Assembly: GCF_025354435.1 (NCBI RefSeq)
Contig: NZ_JANXMU010000005.1
Location: 1 to 39,827 of the forward strand
Direction of reading: 5' to 3'
DNA: 39,827 nucleotides
From: Rhodoferax sp.
GTDB lineage: Bacteria > Pseudomonadota > Gammaproteobacteria > Burkholderiales > Burkholderiaceae_C
The notes beneath the pieces are model-generated. The model made no database searches, had not been told where the DNA came from, and saw only the letters and a program-made list of their open reading frames with translations. Made by a program: the position numbers and the translations under genes. The first letter of the stretch is position 1; each line of letters opens with the position of its first letter. This document shows, in pieces, positions 25,074 to 33,105 of the stretch.

Positions 25074-25172
25074 AGATACCGGTCCTTTTGCCTGAAAGTT
25101 TCCGGGGGCGGTTGCTCCTTCGGCGCTGATTTCTTACCGCAAGGGCAAGGGGAACAGTCTCTCCCGGTATCT
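25074..25172 (-). promoter_or_regulatory. Glycine riboswitch, first aptamer
   Basis: A 99-nt aptamer closed by a perfect 9-bp P1 (AGATACCGG with CCGGTATCT). The core contains GGGAGAGACTG, CGCCGAAGGAGCAAC (25111-25125) and CTTTCAGGCAAAAGGACC (25081-25098), the classic glycine-binding sequence. It starts 22 nt after the anti-sigma stop and controls dadA downstream. Confidence 0.95.
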
Positions 25173-25178
25173 CACTGA

Positions 25179-25187
25179 ATTATCGCA
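25179..25187 (-). promoter_or_regulatory. Extended -10 promoter for the glycine riboswitch/dadA transcript
   Basis: TGCGATAAT on the minus strand matches an extended -10 element (TGN followed by a TATAAT-like hexamer). The start would fall near 25172, exactly the first base of P1 of aptamer 1. No convincing -35 is seen, which is compatible with an extended -10. It lies in the 21-nt gap after the anti-sigma gene. Confidence 0.6.
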
Positions 25188-25193
25188 CCGGTA

Positions 25194-25916
25194 TCACAAC
25201 ACCTTCACCGCACGGCCAATGAACTGGATTGGGCCGGTGGGTTTATTGAGGGGCGAGCCGTTCACCGGCTCCAGGGTCAGCTCAAACAACTGGTTGGGCT
25301 GCAGTGGCGGCAGCTTGTCCAGCGGGATGGTGATGGTCTGCCCCGGCTTGACCAGGCCCAGCGACACCGGGCCGTTCCAGCCCTCGCCTTTGGTCCAGAA
25401 CTGCAGGGATTTCTCGGCCGGTACGGCCACCGGGCCCAGGGCGGTCAGACTGAGTTGCCGCGTGTCGCTGGCCTGGATCACCCAACCGGGGGCCTTGTCT
25501 TGCGGCGCCACCAACACCACCATGTACTGCGGCCCAGTAGGCAACGCGCCCTGGCGGGTCACCAGCACCGAGGCCAGGATGGCGGCAGTGGCAAAACCGG
25601 CACCGGCCAGGCCGCGCCACAGGCCCAGGCGGTCCCACCACGGCGGTGGTGCGGGCAGGATGGCGGGTCGGCGCGGGGCCACGGCATGCGCCACGCTGCG
25701 GTCGATGCGCTGCCACAGGGCTTCGGATGGCTCCACCGGCTCGGCCAGGGCGGCCAGCGGCAGCAACTGCTCTTGCCAGCGCTGCACGGCGGCCTGCAAG
25801 GCGGCATCGGTGGGCAGGCGCTGCTCCACCATGCGGCGGCGCGTGGCGGACAGCGTACCCAGCACGTATTCGGCGGCCAGCTCGTCGGCGGATGGAAATT
25901 CTTGCTGCGGGCTCAT
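25194..25916 (-). CDS. RskA-type anti-sigma factor
   Basis: A 240-residue membrane anti-sigma factor. The N-terminal cytoplasmic zinc-free domain (ADELAAEYVLGTLSATRRRM) binds the sigma factor. One membrane span lies near residues 110-130 (GLAGAGFATAAILASVLV). The periplasmic part matches the anti-sigma-K/RskA C-terminal domain (WVIQASDTRQLSLTALGPV, ending in GPIQFIGRAVKVL). The start at 25916 overlaps the sigma gene stop in ATGA, so the two are translationally coupled. It should hold the partner sigma factor inactive at the membrane until an unknown signal releases it. Confidence 0.9.
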   Translation of the reverse strand: MSPQQEFPSADELAAEYVLGTLSATRRRMVEQRLPTDAALQAAVQRWQEQLLPLAALAEPVEPSEALWQRIDRSVAHAVAPRRPAILPAPPPWWDRLGLWRGLAGAGFATAAILASVLVTRQGALPTGPQYMVVLVAPQDKAPGWVIQASDTRQLSLTALGPVAVPAEKSLQFWTKGEGWNGPVSLGLVKPGQTITIPLDKLPPLQPNQLFELTLEPVNGSPLNKPTGPIQFIGRAVKVL

Positions 25917-26491
25917 GCCATGCACTCCCGCAGACTGCCCATGCTGCGCTTGATCCAGGCCTTGACGGTGCCCAGGGGGGTTTGGGTGCGCTCGGCAATT
26001 TCGCCGTGCGAACACCCGTCTACATAGGCGTACAGGATGCAGTTGCGCCGGGCGGGCTCCAGCCGGGCCAGGCAGTCGTTGAGCTTGCCCAGGCTGACGC
26101 TCAGGTCAAAAGCATCGGCGATCTGGGCATGGGCTTCCAGGGAGTTTTGGGCATCCAGCGCCTCTGCGGTTTCTTCGTCCACCGGCACTTCGCGCGCGCA
26201 GTTGCGCACCGCGTTGAGCGCCAGGTTGCGCACCACGCTGTAGATCCAGCCCCGCCCCGAGCCGCGCTGGGCATCGAAGCTGGCGGCCTGGGTCCAGATG
26301 TTCATGAAGGCATCGTGCACCACGTCCTCAGCCTGTTGGCGCTGGCGCACGATGCGCAGGGCCACGCCGAGCAGGTGGCGGCTGTCTTGCCGGTAGATGT
26401 CTTGCAGGGCTTGGCGCTCGCCACGGGCGCAGCCGTACAGGGCGCGCTCGTAGTCGAAATCATCGGGGGCAGTCGTCAAGGGCGGTTCCAT
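25913..26491 (-). CDS. ECF-family RNA polymerase sigma factor
   Basis: A 192-residue sigma-70 family protein with region 2 (LLGVALRIVRQRQQAEDVVHDAFMNIW) and region 4 (RRNCILYAYVDGCSHGEIAERTQTPLGTVKAWIKR) only. The start is ATG 26491; the open frame upstream to 26623 overlaps the DUF3455 gene. The start codon lies in the 3' arm of a perfect 11-bp inverted repeat (26488-26516) with no normal ribosome site nearby, so translation may be restricted. It is the middle gene of a DUF3455, sigma, anti-sigma operon and probably drives its own operon. Confidence 0.92.
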   Translation of the reverse strand: MEPPLTTAPDDFDYERALYGCARGERQALQDIYRQDSRHLLGVALRIVRQRQQAEDVVHDAFMNIWTQAASFDAQRGSGRGWIYSVVRNLALNAVRNCAREVPVDEETAEALDAQNSLEAHAQIADAFDLSVSLGKLNDCLARLEPARRNCILYAYVDGCSHGEIAERTQTPLGTVKAWIKRSMGSLRECMA

Positions 26492-26516
26492 CGAGAGAAT
26501 GTACGTCTCTCGATGG
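26488..26516 (-). promoter_or_regulatory. Inverted repeat covering the sigma factor start codon
   Basis: CCATCGAGAGA (26488-26498) and TCTCTCGATGG (26506-26516) are perfect 11-bp arms around 7 nt. In the mRNA the hairpin forms 12 nt after the DUF3455 stop and buries the sigma AUG in its stem. It could be a translation block, an mRNA end stabiliser, or a protein-binding operator at DNA level. Confidence 0.7.
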
Positions 26517-26528
26517 TAGCCGCCCGGC

Positions 26529-27083
26529 TTAGGCTGCTTTCCAGAAGATGTAGTCGGCCTGGTACTTGACGACTTCTTTGGCACCCTTGCTGGCAGGGCT
26601 GCACAGCGTGGCCGGGGCCACACCGCCTTTGGTGGCCACGCGCTGGATGTGGGTCACGCCCGCCATCGCGCCCATGCCCATGGCAGGGTTGGCCTTGACC
26701 AACTGGTAAGGGATATTACCTGCGCCTGCTGGGGCCACGGCCAGCTGGGTGGCGGTGATTTTGGAACCGTCCATGGATTCCCAAGTGGCGGGCGGGCCGT
26801 AGTATTTGCCGACCTGTTTGCCGCTGCGGTCGTTCAAGGCGGCGTTGGGGCCCACGAAGACCCACTCGGTCATGCCGGGGGCGTTGGCCTTGTCGCGGCA
26901 TTCGTAGGTGATCTCGCCCACGCCCACGGTTTCCATGGCTACTTTGTTGCCCATCGGCACTTTGACGGCTTCGGGCAGGCTGTCCTGGCTGAACATGGAC
27001 TTGGCCGGGGCCATGGAGCCACAGGCGCTGAGCAAGGCGGCGGCAGACACAGCAGCCAGCAGGGAAAGATGTTTGATCGACAT
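26529..27083 (-). CDS. DUF3455 lipoprotein
   Basis: A 184-residue exported protein with a lipoprotein signal (LLSAC lipobox, Cys21) followed by a DUF3455 domain (KVPMGNKVAMETVGVGEITYEC, YYGPPATWESMDGSKI). GGAG lies 7 nt before ATG 27083. The biochemical role is unknown; its position ahead of an ECF sigma/anti-sigma pair suggests it belongs to the regulon or senses the envelope signal. The length is usual for the family. Confidence 0.85.
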   Translation of the reverse strand: MSIKHLSLLAAVSAAALLSACGSMAPAKSMFSQDSLPEAVKVPMGNKVAMETVGVGEITYECRDKANAPGMTEWVFVGPNAALNDRSGKQVGKYYGPPATWESMDGSKITATQLAVAPAGAGNIPYQLVKANPAMGMGAMAGVTHIQRVATKGGVAPATLCSPASKGAKEVVKYQADYIFWKAA

Positions 27084-27219
27084 GGGGTTTCTCCAAAAAT
27101 GGTGGAAGCGGGTAGAACCTGAAAGAACGGATCAGCAGCTTTTCAAGCACTGCTACAGGTACTACACGCCAGCCCCGGTTTTGGATGCAGCGGTTTCCAA
27201 CTATTTTTTACCCTCACGG

Positions 27220-27282
27220 CAATTGCTACAAAATAAATAGCTACTAGCGCATGATCCACCTACGCTGAAGCCGTATTTTCCT
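27220..27282. repeat. Dispersed palindromic repeat, copy D
   Basis: The copy opens with CAATTGCTACAAAATAAATA, then GCTACTAGCGCA, then CCTACGCTGAAGCC in the inverse half and a T-rich end. It resembles copy A in its left half and copy C in its centre. It occupies the 211-nt gap between the DUF3455 gene and the GGDEF-EAL gene. Confidence 0.75.
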
Positions 27283-27294
27283 TAAAAATACAGA

Positions 27295-30261
27295 TCAGCT
27301 TTCCAGCAATGCCGGTGGCGGGTGGGCGGCCCAGAAGGTCTCAAAATCCGCGGCCGGCACCGGGCGCGAGAACCAGTAGCCCTGTGCGTAGTCGCAGCCG
27401 GTGGCGGCCAGCAGATCGCGCTGCTGTGCAGTTTCTACCCCCTCGGCCACGACCTTCATGCCCAGGGCGTGGGCCATCACCACCATGGCCTTGCACAGGG
27501 CCAGGTTGGTCGAATCCGGCACCAGATCGCGCACAAACGACTGGTCGATCTTGATGAAGTCGATGTCAAAGCGTTGCAGGTACGACAGCGCCGAATAGCC
27601 GGTACCAAAATCGTCCAGCGCCACCTGGATGCCCGCAGCCGCCAGCTCCAGCAGGTGCTCGCTCACCCGGCTGCTGGTGTCGAGCAACAGGCCTTCGGTA
27701 ATTTCCACCACCATGCTGCAGCCTGGCAGACCCAGGGCCCGGAGTCGCGCGTCCCAGCGCTGGTTGCCCTGGCTCTCGTGGTGGAACTGCACCGGAGACT
27801 TGTTGATGCTGATCTGGAAATTGGGATGCAAATTTTTGCGCCAGGCTTGCACCTGCAGCGCCGCCTGCTCAAACACCCACTCGCCCATCTCCACAATCAA
27901 ACCGCTGGACTCGGCAATCGGAATGAACTGTGCCGGGCTGATCAGCCCGCGCGTCGGGTGCTGCCAGCGGATCAGCGCTTCGGCCTTGTGCACGGCCCCG
28001 GTGGCCAGTTCAACAATGGGCTGGTAGACCAACCGGAACTGCTGGTCTTGCAGGCCGGAGCGCAGATCGTTGGCCAGGCGCACCCTGGTTTGGGCGGCTG
28101 CTTGCAAGGCCGGGGTAAAAAAGCTGAAGCGGTTGCGCCCCGCACCCTTGGCCGCGTACAGCGCCTGGTCGGCGTTTTTGAACAGGTCTTCAATGTCCTT
28201 GGCATCCAGCGGGTACAGGGTGATGCCAATGCTGGCCGACACAAACACCTGTTCGTTGCCGAGCTGAAACACCTGCTCCACCGAGCGCAGTATCTTTTGC
28301 AGGGTGGGCTCCAGGCGGCTGGCATCGGCCACTTCGGTCAGCACCACCGTGAACTCGTCGCCGCCCATGCGGGCCACGGTATCGGACTCGCGCACACAGG
28401 CCTGGATGCGCCGGGCCGCCTCCATCAGCAGCAAGTCACCCGTGCCATGGCCCAGGGTGTCATTGACTTCCTTGAAGTGGTCCAGGTCGATGAACAGGAT
28501 GGCCAGCTGTTGCGCGTCGCGTTTGCAGCGCTTGATCTCTTGCTCCAGCCGGTCGCGCAGCATGCGCCGGTTGGGCAAGCCGGTCAGAGCGTCAAAAAAC
28601 GCCTGCTGGCGGATCAGTGCCTCGGCGGCCTTGCGGTCGGTGATGTCGGTGTGCGTGCCGATCATCCGCAGGGGCTGCCCCTGTGCATCGCGGGTGATCA
28701 CCATGCCCCGGCTCAGCACCCATTTCCAGCTGCCGTCTTTGCAGCGCACCCGGTGTTCGTTGGAATAGCTGGTGGTGAGGCCCGCAAAATGGTCGTCGCG
28801 GTCGCGGTCCATCTGCGCTAGGTCATCGGGGTGGGTGCGCTGGTCCAGCTCGGTCGGCAGGTCGGGGATTTCGCCCTCGGAAAAGCCGTACATCTCGACC
28901 AGGCGCTTGGATAGGTGCTCCACGCCGGTCTGGATGTGCCAGTCCCACACGCCGTCGCCGGTACTCTCCAGTGCCAGCCTCCAGCGGTTTTCGGTTTCTT
29001 GCAGCGCCATCTGGGCCTGCTTGCGTTCGGTGATGTTTTGCAGCACCGAGGTGCGCGACAGCAGCCGCCCGTTGTCCCAGGTAGACGTGCCCATGGCATG
29101 CACCCAAATGGACTCGCCCCGGAAGGTGACGGCCTCCAGCTCGTATTCGTGGGTGCTGGAGTGCTGTGCCGCTTCGCTATAAGAGGCCCGTATCTTGGCC
29201 ATGGCAGAGGGCTTGAGAACCCGCTCGGCCGTCGCCATGGCAGTGGTGGGGGTGTATTCCTCGGGGGTGGTCTGGAAGATGCGGTAGACCCCTTCGGTCC
29301 AGTAAACGCGGTCGAGCACCGCATCTACCTCCCATCCACCCACTTGTGCCAGCGCCTGGGTGGCGGTCAGCAACTGGTCCAGCCGCTTGCGCGCGGCCTG
29401 CGCCTGCACGTAGTCGGACACATCGGCAAAGGTGCGTACCAGACCGCCATCAGGCAGGGTCTGGGTTTTGACCTCTAGCGTGGTGCCGGCCAAAGTGACA
29501 CGTAAAAAATGGGTGGGCAGCTCGGCATGGCCACCGGTCAACACGTAATGGCGGGCACGCGGGTCTACCCACTGGGCCTGGGGGCCAAAGTCGCCACGTT
29601 CAAGCTGAAAGCTGCTGATCTGCTCCAACGTGGGGCTGGCGGCCAAAAAGCTTTCAGGCAGGTCCAGCAACTCGCACACCCGCCGGTTGAACGAGATCAG
29701 CCGCATCCCGGCATTGAACACAAAAATACCCTGGCTGATGCTGGCCGTGGTGGTTTGCAGCAGCCGCGTTTGCTCCAGCAGCTGGGCGTGCGATGCCCGC
29801 AATTCGGCCTCGGCCTGTTTGCGCGCGCTGATGTCGGTGTGGGTGCCGATCATCCGCAAGGGGGTGCCGTCGGCAGCACGGCTGACCACCATGCCGCTGG
29901 ATACGATCCAGACCCAATGCCCGTCCTTGTGGCGCATGCGCAAGTCCATGCTGTAGCTGGGTGCCGAGCCGTCCAGATAGGCCGCTACCGCCGCCTGCAT
30001 GGGGGCAATGTCGTCCGGATGCACGCGGGTGCTGAACTCTTCAAAGCCGGGGGCTAATTCGCCACTGGCAAAGCCCAACATTTCCTCCCAGCGCGAGGAG
30101 TAGATTTGGCTGCCGGTGCGCAAATCCCAATCCCACACGCCCACACCCGAGCCCTCCAGGGCCAATTTCCAGGGGTTGTTGGCATCGCCCACTTCCGGCG
30201 CACGGGTCCAGTCCTGCGGTGCGGGCGAAAGAGGTGGGTCGGGGCGGTGGTTCAAGATCAA
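27295..30261 (-). CDS. PAS-PAS-PAS-PAS-GGDEF-EAL cyclic-di-GMP protein
   Basis: A 988-residue cytoplasmic protein without membrane spans. Four PAS-type sensor units (about residues 25-150, 160-285, 290-415 and 425-545) precede a diguanylate cyclase domain with intact GGDEF (633-637) and an upstream RESD inhibitory site (624-627). The EAL phosphodiesterase domain follows with EAL at 761-763, DDFGTGYSALSYL, DFIKIDQSFV and AEGVET. Both activities could be present. The first and fourth PAS units are closely alike (GVWDW, RMIGTHTDI), suggesting duplication. The start is TTG 30261 with no good ribosome site; the exact N-terminus is uncertain. Monocistronic. Confidence 0.93.
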   Translation of the reverse strand: MILNHRPDPPLSPAPQDWTRAPEVGDANNPWKLALEGSGVGVWDWDLRTGSQIYSSRWEEMLGFASGELAPGFEEFSTRVHPDDIAPMQAAVAAYLDGSAPSYSMDLRMRHKDGHWVWIVSSGMVVSRAADGTPLRMIGTHTDISARKQAEAELRASHAQLLEQTRLLQTTTASISQGIFVFNAGMRLISFNRRVCELLDLPESFLAASPTLEQISSFQLERGDFGPQAQWVDPRARHYVLTGGHAELPTHFLRVTLAGTTLEVKTQTLPDGGLVRTFADVSDYVQAQAARKRLDQLLTATQALAQVGGWEVDAVLDRVYWTEGVYRIFQTTPEEYTPTTAMATAERVLKPSAMAKIRASYSEAAQHSSTHEYELEAVTFRGESIWVHAMGTSTWDNGRLLSRTSVLQNITERKQAQMALQETENRWRLALESTGDGVWDWHIQTGVEHLSKRLVEMYGFSEGEIPDLPTELDQRTHPDDLAQMDRDRDDHFAGLTTSYSNEHRVRCKDGSWKWVLSRGMVITRDAQGQPLRMIGTHTDITDRKAAEALIRQQAFFDALTGLPNRRMLRDRLEQEIKRCKRDAQQLAILFIDLDHFKEVNDTLGHGTGDLLLMEAARRIQACVRESDTVARMGGDEFTVVLTEVADASRLEPTLQKILRSVEQVFQLGNEQVFVSASIGITLYPLDAKDIEDLFKNADQALYAAKGAGRNRFSFFTPALQAAAQTRVRLANDLRSGLQDQQFRLVYQPIVELATGAVHKAEALIRWQHPTRGLISPAQFIPIAESSGLIVEMGEWVFEQAALQVQAWRKNLHPNFQISINKSPVQFHHESQGNQRWDARLRALGLPGCSMVVEITEGLLLDTSSRVSEHLLELAAAGIQVALDDFGTGYSALSYLQRFDIDFIKIDQSFVRDLVPDSTNLALCKAMVVMAHALGMKVVAEGVETAQQRDLLAATGCDYAQGYWFSRPVPAADFETFWAAHPPPALLES

Positions 30262-30356
30262 TGGCCAATAAGCTAGCAGTGCCAGATTCTAAAACGCTAA
30301 GGGTATGCAGACTATGTACGCACGTTTGAAATGCTTGCTCTGGTATCTTCCAGCGT

Positions 30357-32096
30357 ATGGACTCTGTTGCCTCCCGTTGGCTGGCGCTGCGCACGCGGTG
30401 GCTGCGCGTTGCGCGCTTCTCGGAGGTGTCGGTGATGCTGCTGTGGGCCATCCCCACCGGTCTGCTGGGCGCGCTGGCGACCTGGCTGTTCCGCTCCATC
30501 CTTTTTGAACTAGACCGGCTGGTGTTGGGTCAAGGCGGTAGCCTGGTCGCCATCGCCCAGCATTTGCCGCCCTGGCAGCGGGTGCTGGTACCCACCGTCG
30601 GTGGTTTGCTGGCGGGCAGCTTGCTGGTACTGGCCGCAGTGCGTGGCCGCGCCCAATCCCATACCACTAGCGACTACATGGAGGCGACAGTGCTGGGCGA
30701 CGGCCGTATTCCGGTGCAAACCAGCCTGATCCGCAGCTGCGCGTCGCTGCTCAGCATCGCCAGCGGCGGCTCGATTGGCCGTGAGGGGTCGATGGTGCAA
30801 CTGTCTGCACTCAGCGCTTCCCTGCTAGGGTGCGTACTGCATTTACCGGTGGACCGGCTGCGGCTGCTAGTCGCCTGTGGGGCGGCTGCCGGTATCACGG
30901 CGGCCTACAACGCACCCATTGCAGGCGCATTTTTTGTGGCCGAAGTGGTGTTGGGCACAGTGGCGATGGAAAGCCTGGGGCCGATCATGGTGGCCTCGGT
31001 GGTGGCCAATATTGCGATGCGCAGTTTTGCGGGCTACCAGGCCCCGTATGTGATGCCTGCGTTTCCAGCGGTCACCGGTGTCGAAGTACTGCTGTTTACC
31101 CTGCTGGGGCTGTTGTTGGGCGGTGCTTCGGCGGTGTTTTTGCGGGGCATGGATGCCAGCCGCAAGCTATTCCGGCGGACGGCCCTGCCCTTGCCGCTGC
31201 GCCTGGGCCTGGGGGGCTTGGTGGTGGGGCTGGTGTCGGTAGGCTGGCCGGAGGTCTGGGGCAATGGCTACAGCGTGGTGAATTCTGTGCTGCATTCGCC
31301 TTGGCCCATCACCCTGCTGCTGGTCTTGCTGGCCGCCAAGGCCGTGGCCACCATGGCCACTGTGGGGTCGGGCGCAGTCGGCGGGGTTTTTACCCCGGCT
31401 TTGTTTTTCGGCTGCCTGCTGGGCGACGGCTTTGGCCAGGCGGTGCATCTGCTATGGCCGCAGGCAAGCTCGGCCCCGTTTGCCTACGCCATTGTGGGTA
31501 TGGGCGCATTTTTGGCGGGTGCCACCCAGGCACCGCTGATGGCGATTTTGATGATCTTTGAAATGACGCTGAGCTACGAGGTCATGCTGCCGTTGATGGT
31601 GGCCTGCGTCATCGCCTACTTTGTGGCCCGCTCGGCCAACGCCGGGTCGATGTACGACATTACTCTGCGCCGCCTGGCCCAGCGCGACGAGCAGCGGCGG
31701 CTGCGCACCCTGCACGTGCGCGACCTGGTGCAGCCCGCGCAAACCGTGGTGTACCCGGATACAGGCCTGGAAGCCATGGGCCAGCTGTTTCTGCAGTTCA
31801 CCGTCAAATACCTGTACGTGACCGATGCGCAAGCGCATTTTCTGGGTGTGGTGCCACTTAAAAAACTCAGCGCTGCCGCAGGCCTAGCCAATCTGGAGCA
31901 CAAGTGCGCCGCCGATGTGCTGGACGGCGAAATCAAGCCCCTAACCGCCGACATGACGCTGGCCGAAGCGTTACAGCGCTTTATCGAGCACCAGGGAGAG
32001 CGCCTGCCCGTCATCGAAAGCCTGGCTAACCCCGTCTTGTTGGGGGTGGTCCACAAGACGGCTTTGCTCAATACCTATGTGCAGCTCAGCGCATAG
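30357..32096 (+). CDS. ClcB-like CLC chloride channel/transporter with CBS domains
   Basis: A 579-residue CLC family membrane protein. The selectivity motifs include GGSIGREGSMVQ (about 137-148, gating Glu142), GITAAYNAPIAGAFFVAEVV and GSGAVGGVFTPALFFGCLLG. In the first, the usual Pro after GREG is Ser. After about residue 450 come two CBS domains (VRDLVQPAQTVVYPDTGLEAM; EIKPLTADMTLAEALQ), which often sense adenine nucleotides. The start ATG 30357 gives a short cytoplasmic N-terminus. It diverges from the GGDEF-EAL gene with a 95-nt gap. Confidence 0.92.
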   Translation: MDSVASRWLALRTRWLRVARFSEVSVMLLWAIPTGLLGALATWLFRSILFELDRLVLGQGGSLVAIAQHLPPWQRVLVPTVGGLLAGSLLVLAAVRGRAQSHTTSDYMEATVLGDGRIPVQTSLIRSCASLLSIASGGSIGREGSMVQLSALSASLLGCVLHLPVDRLRLLVACGAAAGITAAYNAPIAGAFFVAEVVLGTVAMESLGPIMVASVVANIAMRSFAGYQAPYVMPAFPAVTGVEVLLFTLLGLLLGGASAVFLRGMDASRKLFRRTALPLPLRLGLGGLVVGLVSVGWPEVWGNGYSVVNSVLHSPWPITLLLVLLAAKAVATMATVGSGAVGGVFTPALFFGCLLGDGFGQAVHLLWPQASSAPFAYAIVGMGAFLAGATQAPLMAILMIFEMTLSYEVMLPLMVACVIAYFVARSANAGSMYDITLRRLAQRDEQRRLRTLHVRDLVQPAQTVVYPDTGLEAMGQLFLQFTVKYLYVTDAQAHFLGVVPLKKLSAAAGLANLEHKCAADVLDGEIKPLTADMTLAEALQRFIEHQGERLPVIESLANPVLLGVVHKTALLNTYVQLSA

Positions 32097-32121
32097 CAGG
32101 CCATGCACCAGTCAAGACCCC

Positions 32122-33105
32122 TCAGCCCCACAAGGCCGGTGGCGGCGGTTGGATTAGCCCGCAGCCGTACTGCATCGGCACCGCCCGGTCCTGTTGCTGC
32201 AGCAAGGGGCCATCCAGATCGACATAGGTGCAGCCCTGGGCCAGCAAAAAGGCCGGTGCCATCGCCAGCGAGGTGCCGCACATATTGCCCACCATCAAGC
32301 CCAGGCCATGGCGCGTGGCTTCGGCGGCCAGGGCGAATGCTTCGGTCAGGCCACCGCATTTATCCAGCTTGATATTGACGAACTGGTAGCGTCCCACCAG
32401 TGCCGCCAGCGATGCCCTATCGGTACAAGACTCGTCTGCCGCCAGGGGGATGGGCGACTGCAGGCCGTCCAGCGCAGCATCCTGGCCGCGCACCAGCGGT
32501 TGCTCAACCAGCTCCACCCCGGCCTGGGCCAGTAGCGGCAAGAGTTCGTGCAGCAACGCAGGCGACCAGGCCTGGTTGGCATCGACCACCAGGCGGGCCG
32601 CTGGATGCTCATCACGCACCATGTACACCACGTCCAGATGTCGCCGTGCATCCACCTTGAGCTTGAGCAGCGGGTACTGCCGGGCCGCACGGGCTTTGCG
32701 CCGGGTGGTGGCCTCATCGCCCAGGCCGATGGTGAAGGCGGTGGTGACGGGTCTCCATCGGGGCAGTCCAGCGGCTTGCCATACCGGCACGCGCGTCTGT
32801 TTGGCGCGCAGGTCCCACAGCGCGCAATCCAGTGCGTTGCGCGCACCGCCCGCCGGCAACCACTGCAGCAGCTCGGCCCCGGTGAGACCGTCATGCAGGC
32901 GCGGCAGCACGGCGGTGATCTGGGCGGCCATGCTGGCGGGGGTTTCACCGTCGTAGTCCACCCCGGCGGCTTCGGCCTGGCCGGTGTGGCCCAAACCATC
33001 CACCAGTTGCACCAGCAGCACCGGCTGGTCGGTGATGACCTCGCGGGCGATCTCAAAGGGTTCGCGCATCGCCCACTGTTCGATGCGGGTGTGGCAGCGG
33101 ATCAT
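32122..33105 (-). CDS. dgcA: N-acetyl-D-glutamate racemase (DgcA), dipeptide-epimerase fold
   Basis: A 327-residue enolase-superfamily enzyme. It has KxK (LKLKVD), metal ligands in VDANQ, VELVEQP and AADES, and the second catalytic lysine in NIKLDKCGG. By sequence alone it could be an L-Ala-D/L-Glu epimerase; its coupling to a DUF1611 gene points to DgcA, which racemises N-acetyl-D-glutamate. The start at 33105 overlaps dgcN in ATGA. The frame upstream of this start overlaps dgcN and is not coding. It lies convergent to the CLC gene with a 25-nt gap. Confidence 0.85.
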   Translation of the reverse strand: MIRCHTRIEQWAMREPFEIAREVITDQPVLLVQLVDGLGHTGQAEAAGVDYDGETPASMAAQITAVLPRLHDGLTGAELLQWLPAGGARNALDCALWDLRAKQTRVPVWQAAGLPRWRPVTTAFTIGLGDEATTRRKARAARQYPLLKLKVDARRHLDVVYMVRDEHPAARLVVDANQAWSPALLHELLPLLAQAGVELVEQPLVRGQDAALDGLQSPIPLAADESCTDRASLAALVGRYQFVNIKLDKCGGLTEAFALAAEATRHGLGLMVGNMCGTSLAMAPAFLLAQGCTYVDLDGPLLQQQDRAVPMQYGCGLIQPPPPALWG

